From contig NZ_MAYN01000004.1 of NCBI RefSeq assembly GCF_001691555.1, positions 62,001-126,000 of the forward strand: 64,000 bases of DNA, in the 5' to 3' direction. The position numbers and the translations under genes were made by a program. Of the stretch, positions 1-12,107 are shown piece after piece; the stretch's first letter is position 1, and each line of letters starts with the position of its first letter. A model generated the notes under the pieces. It saw nothing but the letters and a program-made list of their open reading frames with translations. It searched no databases and was not told the DNA's origin. The stretch is from Pantoea eucrina. GTDB lineage: Bacteria; Pseudomonadota; Gammaproteobacteria; Enterobacterales; Enterobacteriaceae.

Positions 1-1025
1 CACGCGTGCTTAATACAGTAGCCGTAGAGCAGAAATGCCACCAGGAAGAGCACCAGCATGACCCACTCAGGTATGAAAGCCAGATATTCGCCCAGCACCC
101 CAATGCCTGCCAGCAGCGCCGCCGCCAGCGTGATCAGCAAAAAAGCCTGCCGTGACGAGAAGCCGGCACGCATGATGAGATGGTGAATATGTTGCCTGTC
201 GGCTGAGAAGGGACTCATGCCCTTGCGTAACCGGCGATACATGATGGCTACCATATCCATTAAAGGAATGGCGATCAGCCACAGCGCGGTGACCGGCGTA
301 ATAGGATGACTCAGGCCCTGAGTGGTTTCCAGCAGGATCCAGATAATGGTGAAACCGATCATGGTGCTGCCGGCATCACCCATAAATACTTTATAGCGTT
401 TGCCCAGAAAACCCAGGTTCAGCAGGATATAGGGAATAGTGGCGGCGATCATAGCGAAACACCACATAGCCAGGCTGGTCATGCCGTCGAAATAGAGAAT
501 GATACCCATTGCTCCGAACGTCACACAGGAGAGCCCGCCCAGCAAGCCATCAATACCGTCAACCATGTTAAACGCATTAATTGCCGCCCAGACGGCGAAC
601 AGCGTTAATACATAGCCAAAGGGACCCACGACAATCTCTACCGGACCCACAATAAAACCCAGACTCAGCAAATAGAGCTTAGCGCCATACATCATCACGA
701 CGGCGATAATCGCCTGCATACAGGCACGAAACTTTACGCTGATATCAAAGCGATCGTCGAGCGCGCCTACCAGTACCAGCACGCCAGCACAGAACAGATA
801 GAGCAGGCCATTCGGCATATAGGACTGCGTAATAAGGAACGCGAAGCAAACGCCGGCGTAAACGGAAATACCGCCAACGAGAGGAATAACACCCTGATGC
901 TTTTTCCTTGCATTAGGTTTATCAACTAACCCGATTTTTTTTGCGACCTTGCGGGCCATAAAAAGGAATGCCAGAGAGAAGAGAAAAGTTAAACCCAGCT
1001 CTGCACCCATAGTGAGTAAATTCAC
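1..1025 (-). CDS. wecA: WecA, undecaprenyl-phosphate GlcNAc-1-phosphate transferase (3' end outside window)
   Basis: WecA transfers GlcNAc-1-phosphate from UDP-GlcNAc to undecaprenyl phosphate at the inner membrane, the first step of enterobacterial common antigen and of many O-antigens. About 341 codons are present and the frame is open to base 1, so the C-terminus is missing (the E. coli protein is 367 residues). The translation shows the family motifs: VGALDDRFD (Mg/active site), NAFNMVDGIDGLLGG and FMGDAGST, within a multi-spanning hydrophobic protein. The start is a GTG (MNLLTMGAELG), which aligns with the E. coli N-terminus and has a GAGAG-like ribosome site upstream. It lies downstream of rho on the same strand, as in E. 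coli, where it opens the wec cluster. Confidence 0.93.
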   Translation of the reverse strand, partial: MNLLTMGAELGLTFLFSLAFLFMARKVAKKIGLVDKPNARKKHQGVIPLVGGISVYAGVCFAFLITQSYMPNGLLYLFCAGVLVLVGALDDRFDISVKFRACMQAIIAVVMMYGAKLYLLSLGFIVGPVEIVVGPFGYVLTLFAVWAAINAFNMVDGIDGLLGGLSCVTFGAMGIILYFDGMTSLAMWCFAMIAATIPYILLNLGFLGKRYKVFMGDAGSTMIGFTIIWILLETTQGLSHPITPVTALWLIAIPLMDMVAIMYRRLRKGMSPFSADRQHIHHLIMRAGFSSRQAFLLITLAAALLAGIGVLGEYLAFIPEWVMLVLFLVAFLLYGYCIKHA

Positions 1026-1191
1026 ATTAACGCTCTCAGCTAAAATCGTGGACAACAATAACCAAAACCCCGGTTATTGCTGTATATCCCTGTCTGACCA
1101 GGCCGCAGCGCGCGCAATTGCTGAAAAAATCGCCGCCTTTCTGCTTGCGTCATTCTAAACGTTTTCTGACTCGCCTAATCCTAATGCGCAC

Positions 1192-1226
1192 AAATAAAAA
1201 ACGCCACGATAAGCCGTGGCGTTTAA
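1192..1226 (-). terminator. Rho-independent terminator after rho
   Basis: Inverted repeat AAACGCCACG/CGTGGCGTTT with a short loop, followed on the minus strand by a run of T. It lies about 60 bases after the rho stop and separates rho from wecA. Confidence 0.8.
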
Positions 1227-1284
1227 CAGAAATAATGCCGATCTATTACCTGCGTAACAATATAATTGCTTCGCTTTTAGCCGC

Positions 1285-2544
<1,260 letters not shown>

Positions 2545-2888
2545 AGTGATGGGTTCTTAAACTCGGGGTAATTCTCGAAATGATTGTCGTGAATGGTATG
2601 GCAAAAATTCCATGCCTGTTAATGGCTCTTTTTCAACGCTGCTCGGCGGGTATCGTCTGATAGGGCGATAGGAAGCGAGAGACGGTCGAAAGATGATGCC
2701 GGGTATGCTAGCCGTCAGATTGCCAAACCACAAAAACGTTCAACTCGAGCGGGGTCTGACAAGAGAAATCTTTAGATGCAAACTACAAAGGTAAGTGCGT
2801 AATGCAGTATCGTCAAATTAGCACGCCTGACCAGCGGCGTCCAGCAGTGGCGAAAAAATTCACCACTGCGGAACAGAGCGCGTTGCGC
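2545..2888 (-). other. Long rho leader between trxA and rho
   Basis: 344 bases without a convincing gene. In E. coli this interval carries rhoL and a Rho-dependent attenuator controlling rho. Here one frame resembles the rhoL C-terminus (SRFLSPYQTIPAEQR then stop) but is preceded by an in-frame TAG with no usable start codon, so no leader peptide is called. The trxA-proximal end holds a hairpin at 2844-2869. Confidence 0.5.
2844..2869 (-). terminator. Hairpin downstream of trxA
   Basis: GCAGTGG...CCACTGC inverted repeat extended by TGAA/TTCG around a T4 loop, about 20 bases after the trxA stop. There is no T-run after the stem, so it may be an RNA 3'-end stabiliser or weak terminator rather than a full intrinsic terminator. 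Confidence 0.45.
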
Positions 2889-3221
2889 TTACGCCAGATT
2901 GGCGTTCAGGAACTCTTTCAGCTGGCCTTTAGACAGCGCACCCACTTTAGTTGCCGCCACTTCGCCGTTTTTAAACAGCAGCAGGGTCGGAATACCACGG
3001 ATGCCATACTTTGGCGCGGTACCTGGGTTCTCATCAATGTTCAGCTTGGCGATGGTAAGCTTACCGTCGTACTCTTCAGCAACTTCATCAAGGATCGGGG
3101 CGATCATTTTGCAAGGACCACACCATTCAGCCCAGAAGTCAACCAGGGTAACACCCTCGGCTTTCAGCACGTCAGTATCGAAACTGTCATCGGTGAGGTG
3201 AACGATTTTATCGCTGCTCAT
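2889..3221 (-). CDS. trxA: Thioredoxin 1
   Basis: Small cytoplasmic dithiol reductase serving ribonucleotide reductase, methionine sulfoxide reductases and others. It has 110 residues with the active site WCGPCK (cysteines 34 and 37) and the cis-proline segment [11 protein letters not shown]. An upstream in-frame ATG would add MELN, but GGAG sits correctly spaced before the ATG at 3221, giving MSSDKIVHL as in E. coli. The gene is divergent from rhlB across a 116-base promoter region and upstream of rho. Confidence 0.97.
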   Translation of the reverse strand: MSSDKIVHLTDDSFDTDVLKAEGVTLVDFWAEWCGPCKMIAPILDEVAEEYDGKLTIAKLNIDENPGTAPKYGIRGIPTLLLFKNGEVAATKVGALSKGQLKEFLNANLA

Positions 3222-3337
3222 GTTTAACTCCAAAGATTATGCCTGGCGAATTGGCGTAAAATATACCAACGTTGGTTAACTTTATTTCATCGGATACGCT
3301 TTCGTAAAGCGATAGTAAGCTGATATTCTACCACACT

Positions 3338-4633
3338 ATGAGCAAAACACACTTAACCGAACAGAAGTTTTCCGACTTCGCCCTGCACCCTCAGGTCGTG
3401 GAAGCCCTTGATACTAAAGGCTTTCAGCATTGCACGCCTATTCAGGCGCTCGCACTGCCTTTTGCGCTTTCAGGGCGTGATGTTGCGGGTCAGGCGCAAA
3501 CCGGTACCGGCAAAACGATGGCGTTTCTGACGTCAACGTTTCATTATCTTCTTTCTCACCCTGCTGCTGAAGGGCGTCAGGTTAATCAGCCGCGTGCGCT
3601 GATCATGGCCCCTACGCGTGAGCTGGCCGTACAGATTCACGCCGATGCGGAGCCGCTGGCCAAAGTCACCGGCCTGAAAATGGGGCTGGCTTACGGCGGC
3701 GATGGCTATGACAAACAGCTTAAAGTGCTCGCTGACGGTGTCGACATCCTGGTAGGCACTACCGGACGTCTGATTGATTACGCCAAGCAGAATCATGTGA
3801 ACCTGGGTGCCATTCAGGTTGTGGTGCTGGACGAAGCCGATCGCATGTTCGATCTCGGCTTTATTAAAGATATTCGCTGGCTATTCCGCCGCATGCCGCC
3901 TGCCACGCAGCGTCTGAGCATGCTGTTTTCCGCGACGCTCTCTTATCGCGTCCGGGAACTGGCGTTTGAGCATATGAATAACGCGGAATATGTTGAAGTG
4001 GAACCGGAACAGAAAACCGGCCACCGCATTAAAGAAGAGCTCTTCTATCCATCTAATGAAGAGAAAATGCGTCTGCTGCAGACGCTGATTGAAGAAGAGT
4101 GGCCAGATCGCGCCATCATCTTTGCTAACACCAAGTACCGCTGTGAAGATATCTGGGGCCATCTGGCCGCCGATGGTCATCGCGTGGGTCTGCTGACCGG
4201 CGATGTCCCGCAGAAAAAGCGTCTGCGCATTCTGGATGATTTTACCAAAGGCGACGTGGATATTCTGGTGGCAACAGATGTGGCAGCGCGCGGTCTGCAT
4301 ATTCCGGCCGTGACGCACGTCTTTAACTATGACCTGCCGGACGATCGCGAAGATTATGTTCACCGTATTGGTCGTACCGGCCGTGCCGGTGCCAGCGGGC
4401 ACTCTATCAGCCTCGCGTGCGAAGAGTATGCGCTTAACCTGCCTGCGATTGAGGAGTATATCGGTCACGGCATTCCGGTAAGCAAATACAACAGCGAGGC
4501 GCTGCTCAGCGATCTGCCACCGGCAAAACGTCTGCAGCGGAACCGCACCGGCAACGGTCAGCGCCGCGGCGGTAATAACAGTAATCGCCGGAGCAGTGCG
4601 CCCCGTAACCATAACCGTAAACGCTCAGGTTAA
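3338..4633 (+). CDS. rhlB: ATP-dependent RNA helicase RhlB
   Basis: DEAD-box helicase of the RNA degradosome, bound to RNase E, which unwinds structured RNA for PNPase. It has 431 residues (E. coli 421). In order: Q motif near the N-terminus ([16 protein letters not shown]), Walker [15 protein letters not shown], the DEAD motif VLDEADRMF, the SAT motif FSATLS, and [10 protein letters not shown]. The C-terminal tail after about residue 395 is rich in Arg, Asn and Gly and probably disordered and RNA-binding. It is divergent from trxA, and its stop is six bases before gppA, suggesting co-transcription. Confidence 0.97.
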   Translation: MSKTHLTEQKFSDFALHPQVVEALDTKGFQHCTPIQALALPFALSGRDVAGQAQTGTGKTMAFLTSTFHYLLSHPAAEGRQVNQPRALIMAPTRELAVQIHADAEPLAKVTGLKMGLAYGGDGYDKQLKVLADGVDILVGTTGRLIDYAKQNHVNLGAIQVVVLDEADRMFDLGFIKDIRWLFRRMPPATQRLSMLFSATLSYRVRELAFEHMNNAEYVEVEPEQKTGHRIKEELFYPSNEEKMRLLQTLIEEEWPDRAIIFANTKYRCEDIWGHLAADGHRVGLLTGDVPQKKRLRILDDFTKGDVDILVATDVAARGLHIPAVTHVFNYDLPDDREDYVHRIGRTGRAGASGHSISLACEEYALNLPAIEEYIGHGIPVSKYNSEALLSDLPPAKRLQRNRTGNGQRRGGNNSNRRSSAPRNHNRKRSG

Positions 4634-4639
4634 CCCTAC

Positions 4640-6124
4640 ATGCTAAGCGCATCATCACTCTATGCAGCGATCGACCTCGGGTCTAACAGCTTTCATATGC
4701 TGGTGGTGCGTGAAGTTTCCGGCACTATTCAGACCGTTGCGCGCATCAAGCGCAAAGTCCGGCTGGCAGCAGGACTCAATGCTGACAGCGAACTCTCTGC
4801 TGAGGCGATGCAGCGCGGCTGGCAGTGCCTGAAACTGTTTTCGGAACAGCTGCAGGATATCCCGCCAGAGCAGATCCGCGTGGTGGCGACCGCCACGCTG
4901 CGCATCGCGCGCAATGCGCCAGCCTTTCTGACCACCGCTGAAGCGATCCTTGGCTGTCCGGTCAATGTTATCAGCGGTGAGGAAGAAGCGCGCCTGATCT
5001 ATCAGGGCGTGGCCCATACGACCGGCGGCTCCGACCAGCGTCTGGTCGTCGATATTGGCGGGGGCAGCACCGAGCTGGTTACCGGTGAAGGCTCGCATGC
5101 AACCACCCTGTTCAGCCTCTCAATGGGCTGCGTCACCTGGCTGGAGCGTTTTTTCAGCAATCGCCATCTGACGCAGGAAAATTTTGATCGGGCAGAGCAG
5201 GCAGCGCGCGACATGCTGCAACCGGTGGCAGGCGCGCTGCGTGAAAAAGGGTGGCAGGTCTGTGTCGGTGCGTCCGGTACCGTTCAGGCCTTGCAGGAGA
5301 TCATGGTGGCGCAGGGGATGGATGAGCGTATCACCCTGAGTAAACTGCAGCAGCTCAGGCAGCGTGCTATTCAGTGCGGCAAGCTGGAAGAGCTGGAGAT
5401 TGAAGGCCTGACGCTGGAGCGGGCACTGGTCTTTCCCAGCGGTCTGTCGATTCTCATCGCGATTTTCAATGAGCTTAACATTGACAGCATGACGCTGGCA
5501 GGCGGTGCGCTGCGCGAAGGTCTGGTGTATGGCATGCTGCATCTGCCGATCAATCGCGATATCCGCAGCCGTACCCTGCACAATGTGCAGCGCCGTTTTT
5601 CTATTGATGTGGAACAGGCCGCGCGGGTACAGCAGCTGGCTGAAGGATTTTTTCGTCAGGTCAGCCAGAGCTGGAAGCTTGACCAGCGCTGCCGCGATCT
5701 GCTGTTGAGCGCCTGTGCCGTACATGAAATTGGCCTGAGCGTTGATTTTCGTCAGGCTCCCCGGCACGCTGCTTATCTGATCCGCCATCTTGATCTGCCG
5801 GGCTTTACGCCCGCACAGAAAAAAGTGCTCGCCTGTTTGCTGCAGAACCAGAGCGGCAGTATCGACCTGGCCCTGCTGGCTCAGCAAAATGCGGTGCCGC
5901 CGCGTACGGCCGAGCGTTTAAGCCGCCTGCTGCGCCTGGCGATCATCTTCTCCACGCGCCGCCGTGACGATACGCTCCCGGCGGTACGCTTACTGGCAGA
6001 AGAGGATGCGCTGCACCTGACGCTGCCGGCGGGCTGGCTGGAGGCGCATCCGCTGCGCGCCGAGCTGCTGGAGCAGGAGAGCCACTACCAGTCATACGTG
6101 CACTGGCTTCTGACCTTCTCCTGA
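4640..6124 (+). CDS. gppA: Guanosine-5'-triphosphate,3'-diphosphate pyrophosphatase GppA
   Basis: Converts pppGpp to ppGpp and also has exopolyphosphatase activity. It has 494 residues, identical in length to E. coli. The ASKHA-fold phosphatase domain shows [11 protein letters not shown] at the N-terminus, [12 protein letters not shown] near residue 113, and DIGGGSTEL near residue 139; the C-terminal half is the HD-like helical domain. It begins six bases after rhlB and converges on rep, with a terminator overlapping its own stop codon. No odd features are seen. Confidence 0.96.
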   Translation: MLSASSLYAAIDLGSNSFHMLVVREVSGTIQTVARIKRKVRLAAGLNADSELSAEAMQRGWQCLKLFSEQLQDIPPEQIRVVATATLRIARNAPAFLTTAEAILGCPVNVISGEEEARLIYQGVAHTTGGSDQRLVVDIGGGSTELVTGEGSHATTLFSLSMGCVTWLERFFSNRHLTQENFDRAEQAARDMLQPVAGALREKGWQVCVGASGTVQALQEIMVAQGMDERITLSKLQQLRQRAIQCGKLEELEIEGLTLERALVFPSGLSILIAIFNELNIDSMTLAGGALREGLVYGMLHLPINRDIRSRTLHNVQRRFSIDVEQAARVQQLAEGFFRQVSQSWKLDQRCRDLLLSACAVHEIGLSVDFRQAPRHAAYLIRHLDLPGFTPAQKKVLACLLQNQSGSIDLALLAQQNAVPPRTAERLSRLLRLAIIFSTRRRDDTLPAVRLLAEEDALHLTLPAGWLEAHPLRAELLEQESHYQSYVHWLLTFS

Positions 6125-6152
6125 TGGCGTAACGACTGCCATCACTTTTTTG
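6122..6152 (+). terminator. Terminator overlapping the gppA stop codon
   Basis: TGATGGC...GCCATCA stem (6122-6128 with 6138-6144) followed by CTTTTTT. The 5' arm includes the gppA TGA and the 3' arm and T-run overlap the end of the convergent rep gene. Confidence 0.7.
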
Positions 6153-8160
6153 CATTTGCCAGCATTGCACGCAAACCGGCAACCCGGGTTTGCCCGGTTT
6201 TTACGCGCTCTTCTGCGCTCACCACTTTTTTCTCACGCTCCCACTCAACGTCATCCTGCGGCAGTTCCAGTAAAAAACGACTGGGTTCAGGACGAACCAG
6301 TTCGCCATACTGGCGGCGCTCCCGGCAGAGGGTAAAGGTCAGCTCTTTCTGCGCGCGCGTAATGCCCACATAGGCGAGACGCCGCTCCTCTTCAATGTTG
6401 TTCTCATCAATGCTGCTCTGGTGCGGCAATAGCCCCTCCTCCATGCCTACCAGATAGACATAGGGAAATTCCAGCCCTTTTGATGCGTGCAGCGTCATCA
6501 GCTGAACCTGGTCGAGATCTTCATCACTTTCCCCCCGCTCCATCATATCGCGCAGGGTAAAGCGCGTAACAACCTGCGCCAGCGTCATGGGTTCATTCAG
6601 CTCATCACCTTCGAGCATTTCTGTCATCCACTGAAACAGCGTATTGACGTTTTTCATCCGCATCTCTGCGGCTTTCGGGCTGCCGGAGGTCTCAAACAGC
6701 CAGCTTTGATAATCGATGCCGCGGATCAGGTCACGCACCGCAGTGATCGGCTCACGTTCAGTCAGCTGCACAATCTCATTCAGCCAGTGCGTAAAACGCT
6801 GCAGATGCTCCAGGCCGCGTCCGCTCAGCGTCTGAGTCAGCCCCATGTCAAAACTGGCATGAAACAGGCTCTTGTTACGCAGCGTGGCCCACTCACCCAG
6901 CTTCTGCAGCGTAGCCGGTCCGATTTCACGACGCGGCGTATTCACAATACGCAGAAACGCGCTGTCGTCGTCCTGGTTGGTCAGCACGCGCAGGTAGGCC
7001 AGCAGATCCTTGATCTCCGGACGCGAAAAGAACGAGGTGCCACCGGAAATACGATAGGGAATGCGGTTTTGCATCAGCAGCTTTTCAAACACGCGCGACT
7101 GGTGATTACCGCGATAGAGAATGGCGTAATCTTTATACTGCGTGCGGTTAATGAAGTGATGCGCAATCAGCTCGCCGGTCACGCGCTCTGCTTCATGATC
7201 TTCATTATTCGCGCTCAGCACTTTCAGCGACTCGCCCACGCCCAGTTCGGAAAAGAGACGCTTTTCAAACACGTGCGGGTTATTGGCGATCAGAATGTTA
7301 GCCGCTTTGAGAATACGCTGCGAAGAGCGATAGTTCTGCTCCAGCTTGACCACCTCCAGCGCCGGAAAATCCTCTTTCAGCAGTACGAGGTTTTGCGGAC
7401 GCGCCCCGCGCCAGGAGTAAATAGACTGATCGTCATCGCCCACCACGGTGAATCGCGCGCGCGGCCCCACCAGCAGTTTTACCAGCTCATACTGGCTGGT
7501 GTTGGTATCCTGATACTCATCCACCAGCAGATAGCGAATACGCTGCTGCCAGCGCTCCCGTACCGCCTCATTACGCTGCAGCAGCAGCGTAGGCAGCAGG
7601 ATGAGATCGTCAAAATCGAGCACGTTGCAGGATTTCAGATGCTGATCATAAAGCTGATAGCAGTGCGCAAATATCTGGTCGCGCTGAGATTTTGCTATCG
7701 CAGCGGCACCCTGCGGATCGATCAGATCGTTTTTCCAGTTAGAGATCGTGGCAATCAGCTGCTGCAGCTGCGTTTTATCCTCTTCCAGCCACTGGCTGGT
7801 CAGCTCTTTCAGCAGCGCCAGCTGATCCTGATCGTCAAACAGCGAAAAGCTCGACTTCATGCCCAGCGCGGCATATTCACGCTTGATAATCTCCAGCCCC
7901 AGCGTATGAAAGGTTGAAATCATCAGGCCGCGCGCCTCTTTACGTCCCAGCGTTTGCGCCACGCGCTCTTTCATTTCGCGCGACGCCTTATTGGTAAACG
8001 TGACCGCTGCAATGTGGCGCGCCTGATAGCCGCATTCGCGGATCAGGTGAGCAATTTTATTGGTAATGACGCGGGTTTTACCGGAACCTGCCCCCGCCAG
8101 CACCAGGCAGGGGCCGGTGACAAATTCGACAGCACGTTGTTGGCCGGGGTTTAAACGCAT
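6142..8160 (-). CDS. rep: ATP-dependent DNA helicase Rep
   Basis: Superfamily 1A 3'-5' helicase that travels with the replisome and removes protein roadblocks. It has 672 residues (E. coli 673). Motifs in order: Walker [10 protein letters not shown] near residue 22, TFTNKA, the Walker B region [40 protein letters not shown] and the C-terminal [10 protein letters not shown]. The start [13 protein letters not shown] matches the family. It is convergent with gppA and divergent from ppiC, as in E. coli. Confidence 0.98.
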   Translation of the reverse strand: MRLNPGQQRAVEFVTGPCLVLAGAGSGKTRVITNKIAHLIRECGYQARHIAAVTFTNKASREMKERVAQTLGRKEARGLMISTFHTLGLEIIKREYAALGMKSSFSLFDDQDQLALLKELTSQWLEEDKTQLQQLIATISNWKNDLIDPQGAAAIAKSQRDQIFAHCYQLYDQHLKSCNVLDFDDLILLPTLLLQRNEAVRERWQQRIRYLLVDEYQDTNTSQYELVKLLVGPRARFTVVGDDDQSIYSWRGARPQNLVLLKEDFPALEVVKLEQNYRSSQRILKAANILIANNPHVFEKRLFSELGVGESLKVLSANNEDHEAERVTGELIAHHFINRTQYKDYAILYRGNHQSRVFEKLLMQNRIPYRISGGTSFFSRPEIKDLLAYLRVLTNQDDDSAFLRIVNTPRREIGPATLQKLGEWATLRNKSLFHASFDMGLTQTLSGRGLEHLQRFTHWLNEIVQLTEREPITAVRDLIRGIDYQSWLFETSGSPKAAEMRMKNVNTLFQWMTEMLEGDELNEPMTLAQVVTRFTLRDMMERGESDEDLDQVQLMTLHASKGLEFPYVYLVGMEEGLLPHQSSIDENNIEEERRLAYVGITRAQKELTFTLCRERRQYGELVRPEPSRFLLELPQDDVEWEREKKVVSAEERVKTGQTRVAGLRAMLANAKK

Positions 8161-8321
8161 AACGTAATTTCACTCAACAAATTCAATTTCAGGGATGATC
8201 CCTTAAATAAATCGAATTGCAGGCAGGCGGCAAGTGGATGAGTCTTCGGGAGCTTACCTGGGTAAGTGACCGGAGCGAGCTTGCGCGGCCAGCACATCTG
8301 CAATTTGAAGTATGACGGGGA

Positions 8322-8327
8322 TATAAT
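8322..8327 (+). promoter_or_regulatory. Probable -10 element for ppiC
   Basis: A perfect TATAAT lies 33 bases before the ppiC start codon. No good -35 hexamer is present at ideal spacing, so the call rests on the -10 alone. Confidence 0.4.
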
Positions 8328-8359
8328 GCGTCGCACATTATACATAACGGGAAAGCATC

Positions 8360-8641
8360 ATGGCGAAAACCGCAGCAGCTTTACATATCCTCGTGAAAGA
8401 GGAAGCGCAGGCGAAAGCCCTGCTGGCGCAGCTGGAAAAAGGGGGCAACTTTCAGCAGCTGGCAAAAAAACATTCAACCTGCCCGTCCGGCCGCAATGGC
8501 GGAGATTTAGGGGAGTTTCGTCAGGGGCAGATGGTACCGGCTTTTGATAAGGCGGTTTTTACCTGTCCGCTGCTGAAGCCTTACGGACCGGTAAAAACCG
8601 CGTTTGGTTACCACATCATTAAGGTGCTGTGGCGCAATTAA
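8360..8641 (+). CDS. ppiC: Peptidyl-prolyl cis-trans isomerase C (parvulin)
   Basis: Small cytoplasmic parvulin-type prolyl isomerase. It has 93 residues, as in E. coli, with the rotamase signatures ALHILVKEE at the N-terminus, [13 protein letters not shown] in the middle and the terminal [12 protein letters not shown]. No signal peptide is present. In E. coli ppiC lies between ilvC and rep. Here the rep side is kept but the other neighbour is yhjG, whose stop codon overlaps this one by four bases in convergent orientation. This marks a rearrangement boundary relative to E. coli. Confidence 0.96.
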   Translation: MAKTAAALHILVKEEAQAKALLAQLEKGGNFQQLAKKHSTCPSGRNGGDLGEFRQGQMVPAFDKAVFTCPLLKPYGPVKTAFGYHIIKVLWRN

Positions 8642-10701
8642 TCACTCTGACTCTTCATCTGCTGCAGCACATTGCTGCACTGATTGTCGTCCGTGTCGCT
8701 GGGTGAAATCAGGGCCAGCAGTGCGGCGGCCGGCGCCACAACAGCACCCAGCGCCACGGCCGCTGCACCGCGCGCAATCAGCGGCCCCGTTTTTACTCCG
8801 GCATCCGGATTTTTAAAGGTTCCGCGCACGTAGAGCGGAGAACGCAGCGTGATAATGCGAATGCCTTTACTCTCCGGATTCACCGACAGATCGAGCCGCT
8901 CGTTAGCAAAGTTCACGTTGCCGGTAACGTTGATCACCGCATTTTCGGTGTCGAACACAAACAGGCGCGGCGTTGCCACCCCCTGGCGCAGCGTCAGATC
9001 GGTGGCGGCACAGTTGATGCGCACTTCATCATCACCAAACAGTTTACCCACCACATAGTTTCCGACGTTAAGCCCGGCAATTTCCATCAGGCTGCGGCTG
9101 ATCAGGCCGTTGTTCATCAGCAGCCGCAGCTGGCCGTTGCTGCTGCCCAGCAGAGCGGCAACCGAATTACCGGTACCACTTAACGTTGCGTCTCCGTTGA
9201 GCTGGCCCAGACTGCGCTGCATCGCGGTTACATCAGGAAACAGCTGGCGCAGCTGCAGCTTACGCGCGTGCAGATCGGCCCGGCCGCGCATGGGCGAGCG
9301 ACTGCCTTCCAGCCGGATAGTGGTATTAATATTGCCGCCGGCCATACCAAAGCGCAGCGGATCAAGCAGCAGATCGCCTTTTTCCAGCGTCAGATGCGTG
9401 TAGAGATCGCTGAGCGGCAGCTTACTGCTGTGTTCAATGCGCTTGCCGCTAAACTTCACATCGGCATCCATCGCGTCCCAGCTTTTGGTCTCAAACTTAT
9501 CGTAAGGCAGTACACGATCGGCTGGCTGCGTGGCGGCTTCACCACGCTGCGCCTTCGCCCGCGCCGTTTTCTCGCTGCCTTTACCGGAATCAACACCAAT
9601 CAGCGGGCCAAGATCGGCCATGCGCAGCTGACGTGAAGTCAGCTCACCGCTCAGCTTCGGCCGGGGTTTGCCCTGACGATAGGTGAGTGACCCGTGAATA
9701 TCACTGTCACCGATGTGACCATTGAATTTTTCATAGCGAAACAGCGCGCCCTTTGCATCATTAAAGCGGGCCGTGAGATGGCCATCCGTTTCATAAGGCG
9801 GGGTATCAGGCAGCAGCACGCCGGTTAAGCCATAAAGACTGGCCAGCGTATCGCCGGAAAAACGCAGACGCACATCCAGCCCGCCCAGGTTCAGCGGATC
9901 CTGCAGCGTGCCTTCCAGCCTCACCCGCGTGGTGCCGTTACGCACATCTGCCTGCAGCGGAAACGGCGTGGTTTTACTGCGCAGTGAGAGCATGCCACCA
10001 ATTCTGCCTTCGCCGGAAAGCGGCTGCTGGTTATAGGTGCCTTTCGCCTGCCAGCCAAAAACAAAATCGCCGGCACCTTTTTGCTTATCATTGCCGCCGG
10101 TGACCTGGGCATAAGGCACGGGTTTACCGAGGGAGTTGATATTTACCGTGACATCGGCTTTGTTGATCGCATCGCGGTAGCGCAGCTGCCCCTGATCAAA
10201 CAGAATGTTATCCATCCGGAACGACCAGGCAGAAGGAGCGGCGTCGGCTTTGCTGTTTTCACTGCTGGCGAGCGTAAATGTCCAGTTGTTCTTTTTGCTG
10301 GCGAGCTGTATCAGGCGCGCGTCAGGCTGCTGCAGTTTAATCCATGGCAGGTAGATCTCTTTATGCAGCAACGCCAGGGGTGCCAGCGTCGCATCAACGC
10401 GCTGCAGATGTACCATGGTGACGTCAGGAATGTCGGGGGGATTGCCCAGCATGATATCTTCAGCGTGAACCTGCGGCCAGGGGATCCAGCTGCGCCAGCC
10501 CGGCTCAGCGCGGTTACGCGCCCAGTGCACGCCAAGATCGCCGCGTATAGCGAAGGGACGGTTCAGCTCTGCTGAGACTTTCTGGTTGATGGTTGGTTTC
10601 AGGCGGTTCCAGTCAAAAGTGGCTATTACCACAACCAGTACCACGATCAGTAGCAACAGAATACCGGCCACCCAGCTGGCAGCTTTTCCCGTGCGAGTCA
10701 T
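8638..10701 (-). CDS. yhjG: AsmA-family inner-membrane protein YhjG
   Basis: Member of the AsmA/TamB-like group: an N-terminal membrane anchor followed by a large periplasmic domain thought to act in lipid transport or outer-membrane homeostasis. It has 687 residues from the chosen start ([24 protein letters not shown]), where one transmembrane helix covers about residues 9-30. A longer frame exists, but GGAGG lies eight bases before the ATG at 10701, which decides the start. The C-terminal AsmA domain holds repeated amphipathic strands and ends with a hydrophobic Ala-rich segment ([22 protein letters not shown]). It is adjacent to pdeH as in E. coli. The exact substrate is unknown. Confidence 0.88.
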   Translation of the reverse strand: MTRTGKAASWVAGILLLLIVVLVVVIATFDWNRLKPTINQKVSAELNRPFAIRGDLGVHWARNRAEPGWRSWIPWPQVHAEDIMLGNPPDIPDVTMVHLQRVDATLAPLALLHKEIYLPWIKLQQPDARLIQLASKKNNWTFTLASSENSKADAAPSAWSFRMDNILFDQGQLRYRDAINKADVTVNINSLGKPVPYAQVTGGNDKQKGAGDFVFGWQAKGTYNQQPLSGEGRIGGMLSLRSKTTPFPLQADVRNGTTRVRLEGTLQDPLNLGGLDVRLRFSGDTLASLYGLTGVLLPDTPPYETDGHLTARFNDAKGALFRYEKFNGHIGDSDIHGSLTYRQGKPRPKLSGELTSRQLRMADLGPLIGVDSGKGSEKTARAKAQRGEAATQPADRVLPYDKFETKSWDAMDADVKFSGKRIEHSSKLPLSDLYTHLTLEKGDLLLDPLRFGMAGGNINTTIRLEGSRSPMRGRADLHARKLQLRQLFPDVTAMQRSLGQLNGDATLSGTGNSVAALLGSSNGQLRLLMNNGLISRSLMEIAGLNVGNYVVGKLFGDDEVRINCAATDLTLRQGVATPRLFVFDTENAVINVTGNVNFANERLDLSVNPESKGIRIITLRSPLYVRGTFKNPDAGVKTGPLIARGAAAVALGAVVAPAAALLALISPSDTDDNQCSNVLQQMKSQSD

Positions 10702-10760
10702 GCTTTTTCCTCCTTGTTCCCACGTCTCATTAAAGATAGTCGAGACGCGGCGTAACAACA

Positions 10761-11531
10761 TCAGAGAAGCATTAACGGCAGAGACTCCAGCTGGCTGAAA
10801 GGCAGCGGACGGGAGAAAAAGTATCCCTGTGCCGCAATAGCGGGTGAAGATTGCACCTGACGCCACTCCTCTTCAGTTTCCACGCCTTCCACTATAACGC
10901 CATTGCAGTAACGGTTGATAAGCATCAGCAGCGTTGAGAAAAGGATCCGCCCCTCTTCTGACGCGCGCAGCAGCATAAAGAGTTCACGGGACAATTTGAT
11001 ATAGTCATAGCGCAGCTCGGTGAGCGCGGAAAAATTTGCCATGCCGGAGCCAAAATCATCCAGCCATAGCGGCCCCAGTTCCGGCATCTGTGCCACCATC
11101 TCTTCCTGCGGCAGCGCATGATGTTCAGTCAGTTCAAAACGCACCCACGGCAGCCGGCCGATCAGCGTCCGGAGATCCGGATGCTGCTGTATCGCCAGCA
11201 GCGTCGGCCCATCAATATTGACCGATGCCACCAGCTGATGGCGGATGAAAAAGCGGGAACACGTCAACAGCAGAGAGAGTTGTTCATGTACCACATCCAG
11301 CCGCTGCTCTGTCGACAGCGCAGCAAAGTAGTTTTCCGGTGAAAGCCGCTTTTCCGGCATAGCGGCGTGCGTGACAGCGGTCAGCAGCTCAATCGCCAGC
11401 AGGCGGCCGGTTATCTGATAAATGGGCTGAAAAGTATAAGTCCGCTGACACTGCTGCCAGGAAAACGAAATGTCCGGTTGGGTATATTCGGGAGAAGCGG
11501 GCAGCCGGTGTCCAAAATTTTTCATCACCAT
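10761..11531 (-). CDS. pdeH: Cyclic di-GMP phosphodiesterase PdeH (YhjH)
   Basis: Stand-alone EAL-domain phosphodiesterase. In E. coli it is the main enzyme keeping cyclic di-GMP low during motility, so that YcgR does not brake the flagella. The signature is AIELL near residue 48 (EAL variant, as VELL in E. coli); other catalytic segments are ASVNIDGPTL, VRFELTEH, WLDDFGSGMANF, YIKLSREL and VEGVETEEEW, all intact. It has 257 residues from the ATG at 11531, chosen because AGGA is well spaced before it; an upstream frame extension has no such site. A sigma-28 promoter lies about 50 bases upstream. Confidence 0.95.
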   Translation of the reverse strand: MVMKNFGHRLPASPEYTQPDISFSWQQCQRTYTFQPIYQITGRLLAIELLTAVTHAAMPEKRLSPENYFAALSTEQRLDVVHEQLSLLLTCSRFFIRHQLVASVNIDGPTLLAIQQHPDLRTLIGRLPWVRFELTEHHALPQEEMVAQMPELGPLWLDDFGSGMANFSALTELRYDYIKLSRELFMLLRASEEGRILFSTLLMLINRYCNGVIVEGVETEEEWRQVQSSPAIAAQGYFFSRPLPFSQLESLPLMLL

Positions 11532-11582
11532 GGTTTTTTCCTGGTCGGTGGTGAGTGCCTGCAGAAAGCAACCCGGCGGCAA

Positions 11583-11609
11583 GTATCGGCTGGTTCCTGG
11601 ATAACTTTA
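11583..11609 (-). promoter_or_regulatory. Sigma-28 (FliA) promoter of pdeH
   Basis: On the minus strand TAAAGTTA, an 11-base spacer, then GCCGATAC. The flagellar consensus is TAAAGTTT-N11-GCCGATAA, so both boxes match 7 of 8 with ideal spacing. It places pdeH in the class 3 flagellar regulon, as established in E. coli. Confidence 0.88.
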
Positions 11610-12107
11610 TCGCTTTGTGCAGCCATATAGGGCGTCGAGTCTAACAGCGCGCCTCTGGCTTAATCGCAGAAACAGAGGATGCTTTGTCTGCTAAATCGTC
11701 ACCAGATGGCCCTTTAAAAGACTTAAGGCAAACTACGTCGCTCAAGACGCAGTCGCCGGAAGGGTTCGGAAAAAGGCGCAGAGAGGCGTCATTTTCTGCT
11801 GCATTTTTCTATAACAGATTTGCCTTAACACTCTGTTTTATCCCCTTCATTGCACTTAGGGCTTTTCTTTTATCTTTTGCACGCTCGCTGTGATACGCAC
11901 ACATTATTCTTCCTAAACATAACCCTTTAAATTCAGTGCATTAAAAGCCAGATCCTGCCAGCCAGGCATAGTCTGATTCTGCCTGACTTACTGTTTTTCG
12001 GCTGGACGACAAACTGAAATAAGGCCATCTTTTAATCAATAACAGCAGGACGCTGTTCCTTCGGCCGCAGAAAAACAACGACTATATGCCCTGCTCAGGA
12101 CAGATTT
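11610..12107. other. Intergenic region between pdeH and the esterase gene
   Basis: About 500 bases upstream of both divergent genes. Small open frames here lack ribosome sites and resemble nothing known. It must hold the promoter of the esterase gene at 12108, which has AGGACAG before its ATG, but no convincing -35/-10 pair was identified. Confidence 0.4.

Noticed and set aside
2620-2700. Possible rhoL leader peptide upstream of rho
   Set aside because: One frame resembles the RhoL C-terminus, but an in-frame TAG precedes it and no ATG, GTG or TTG start is available.
6487-7917. 476-codon plus-strand frame opposite rep
   Set aside because: Antisense shadow of the clearly coding rep gene; His/Gln/Arg-rich composition typical of reverse-frame reading.
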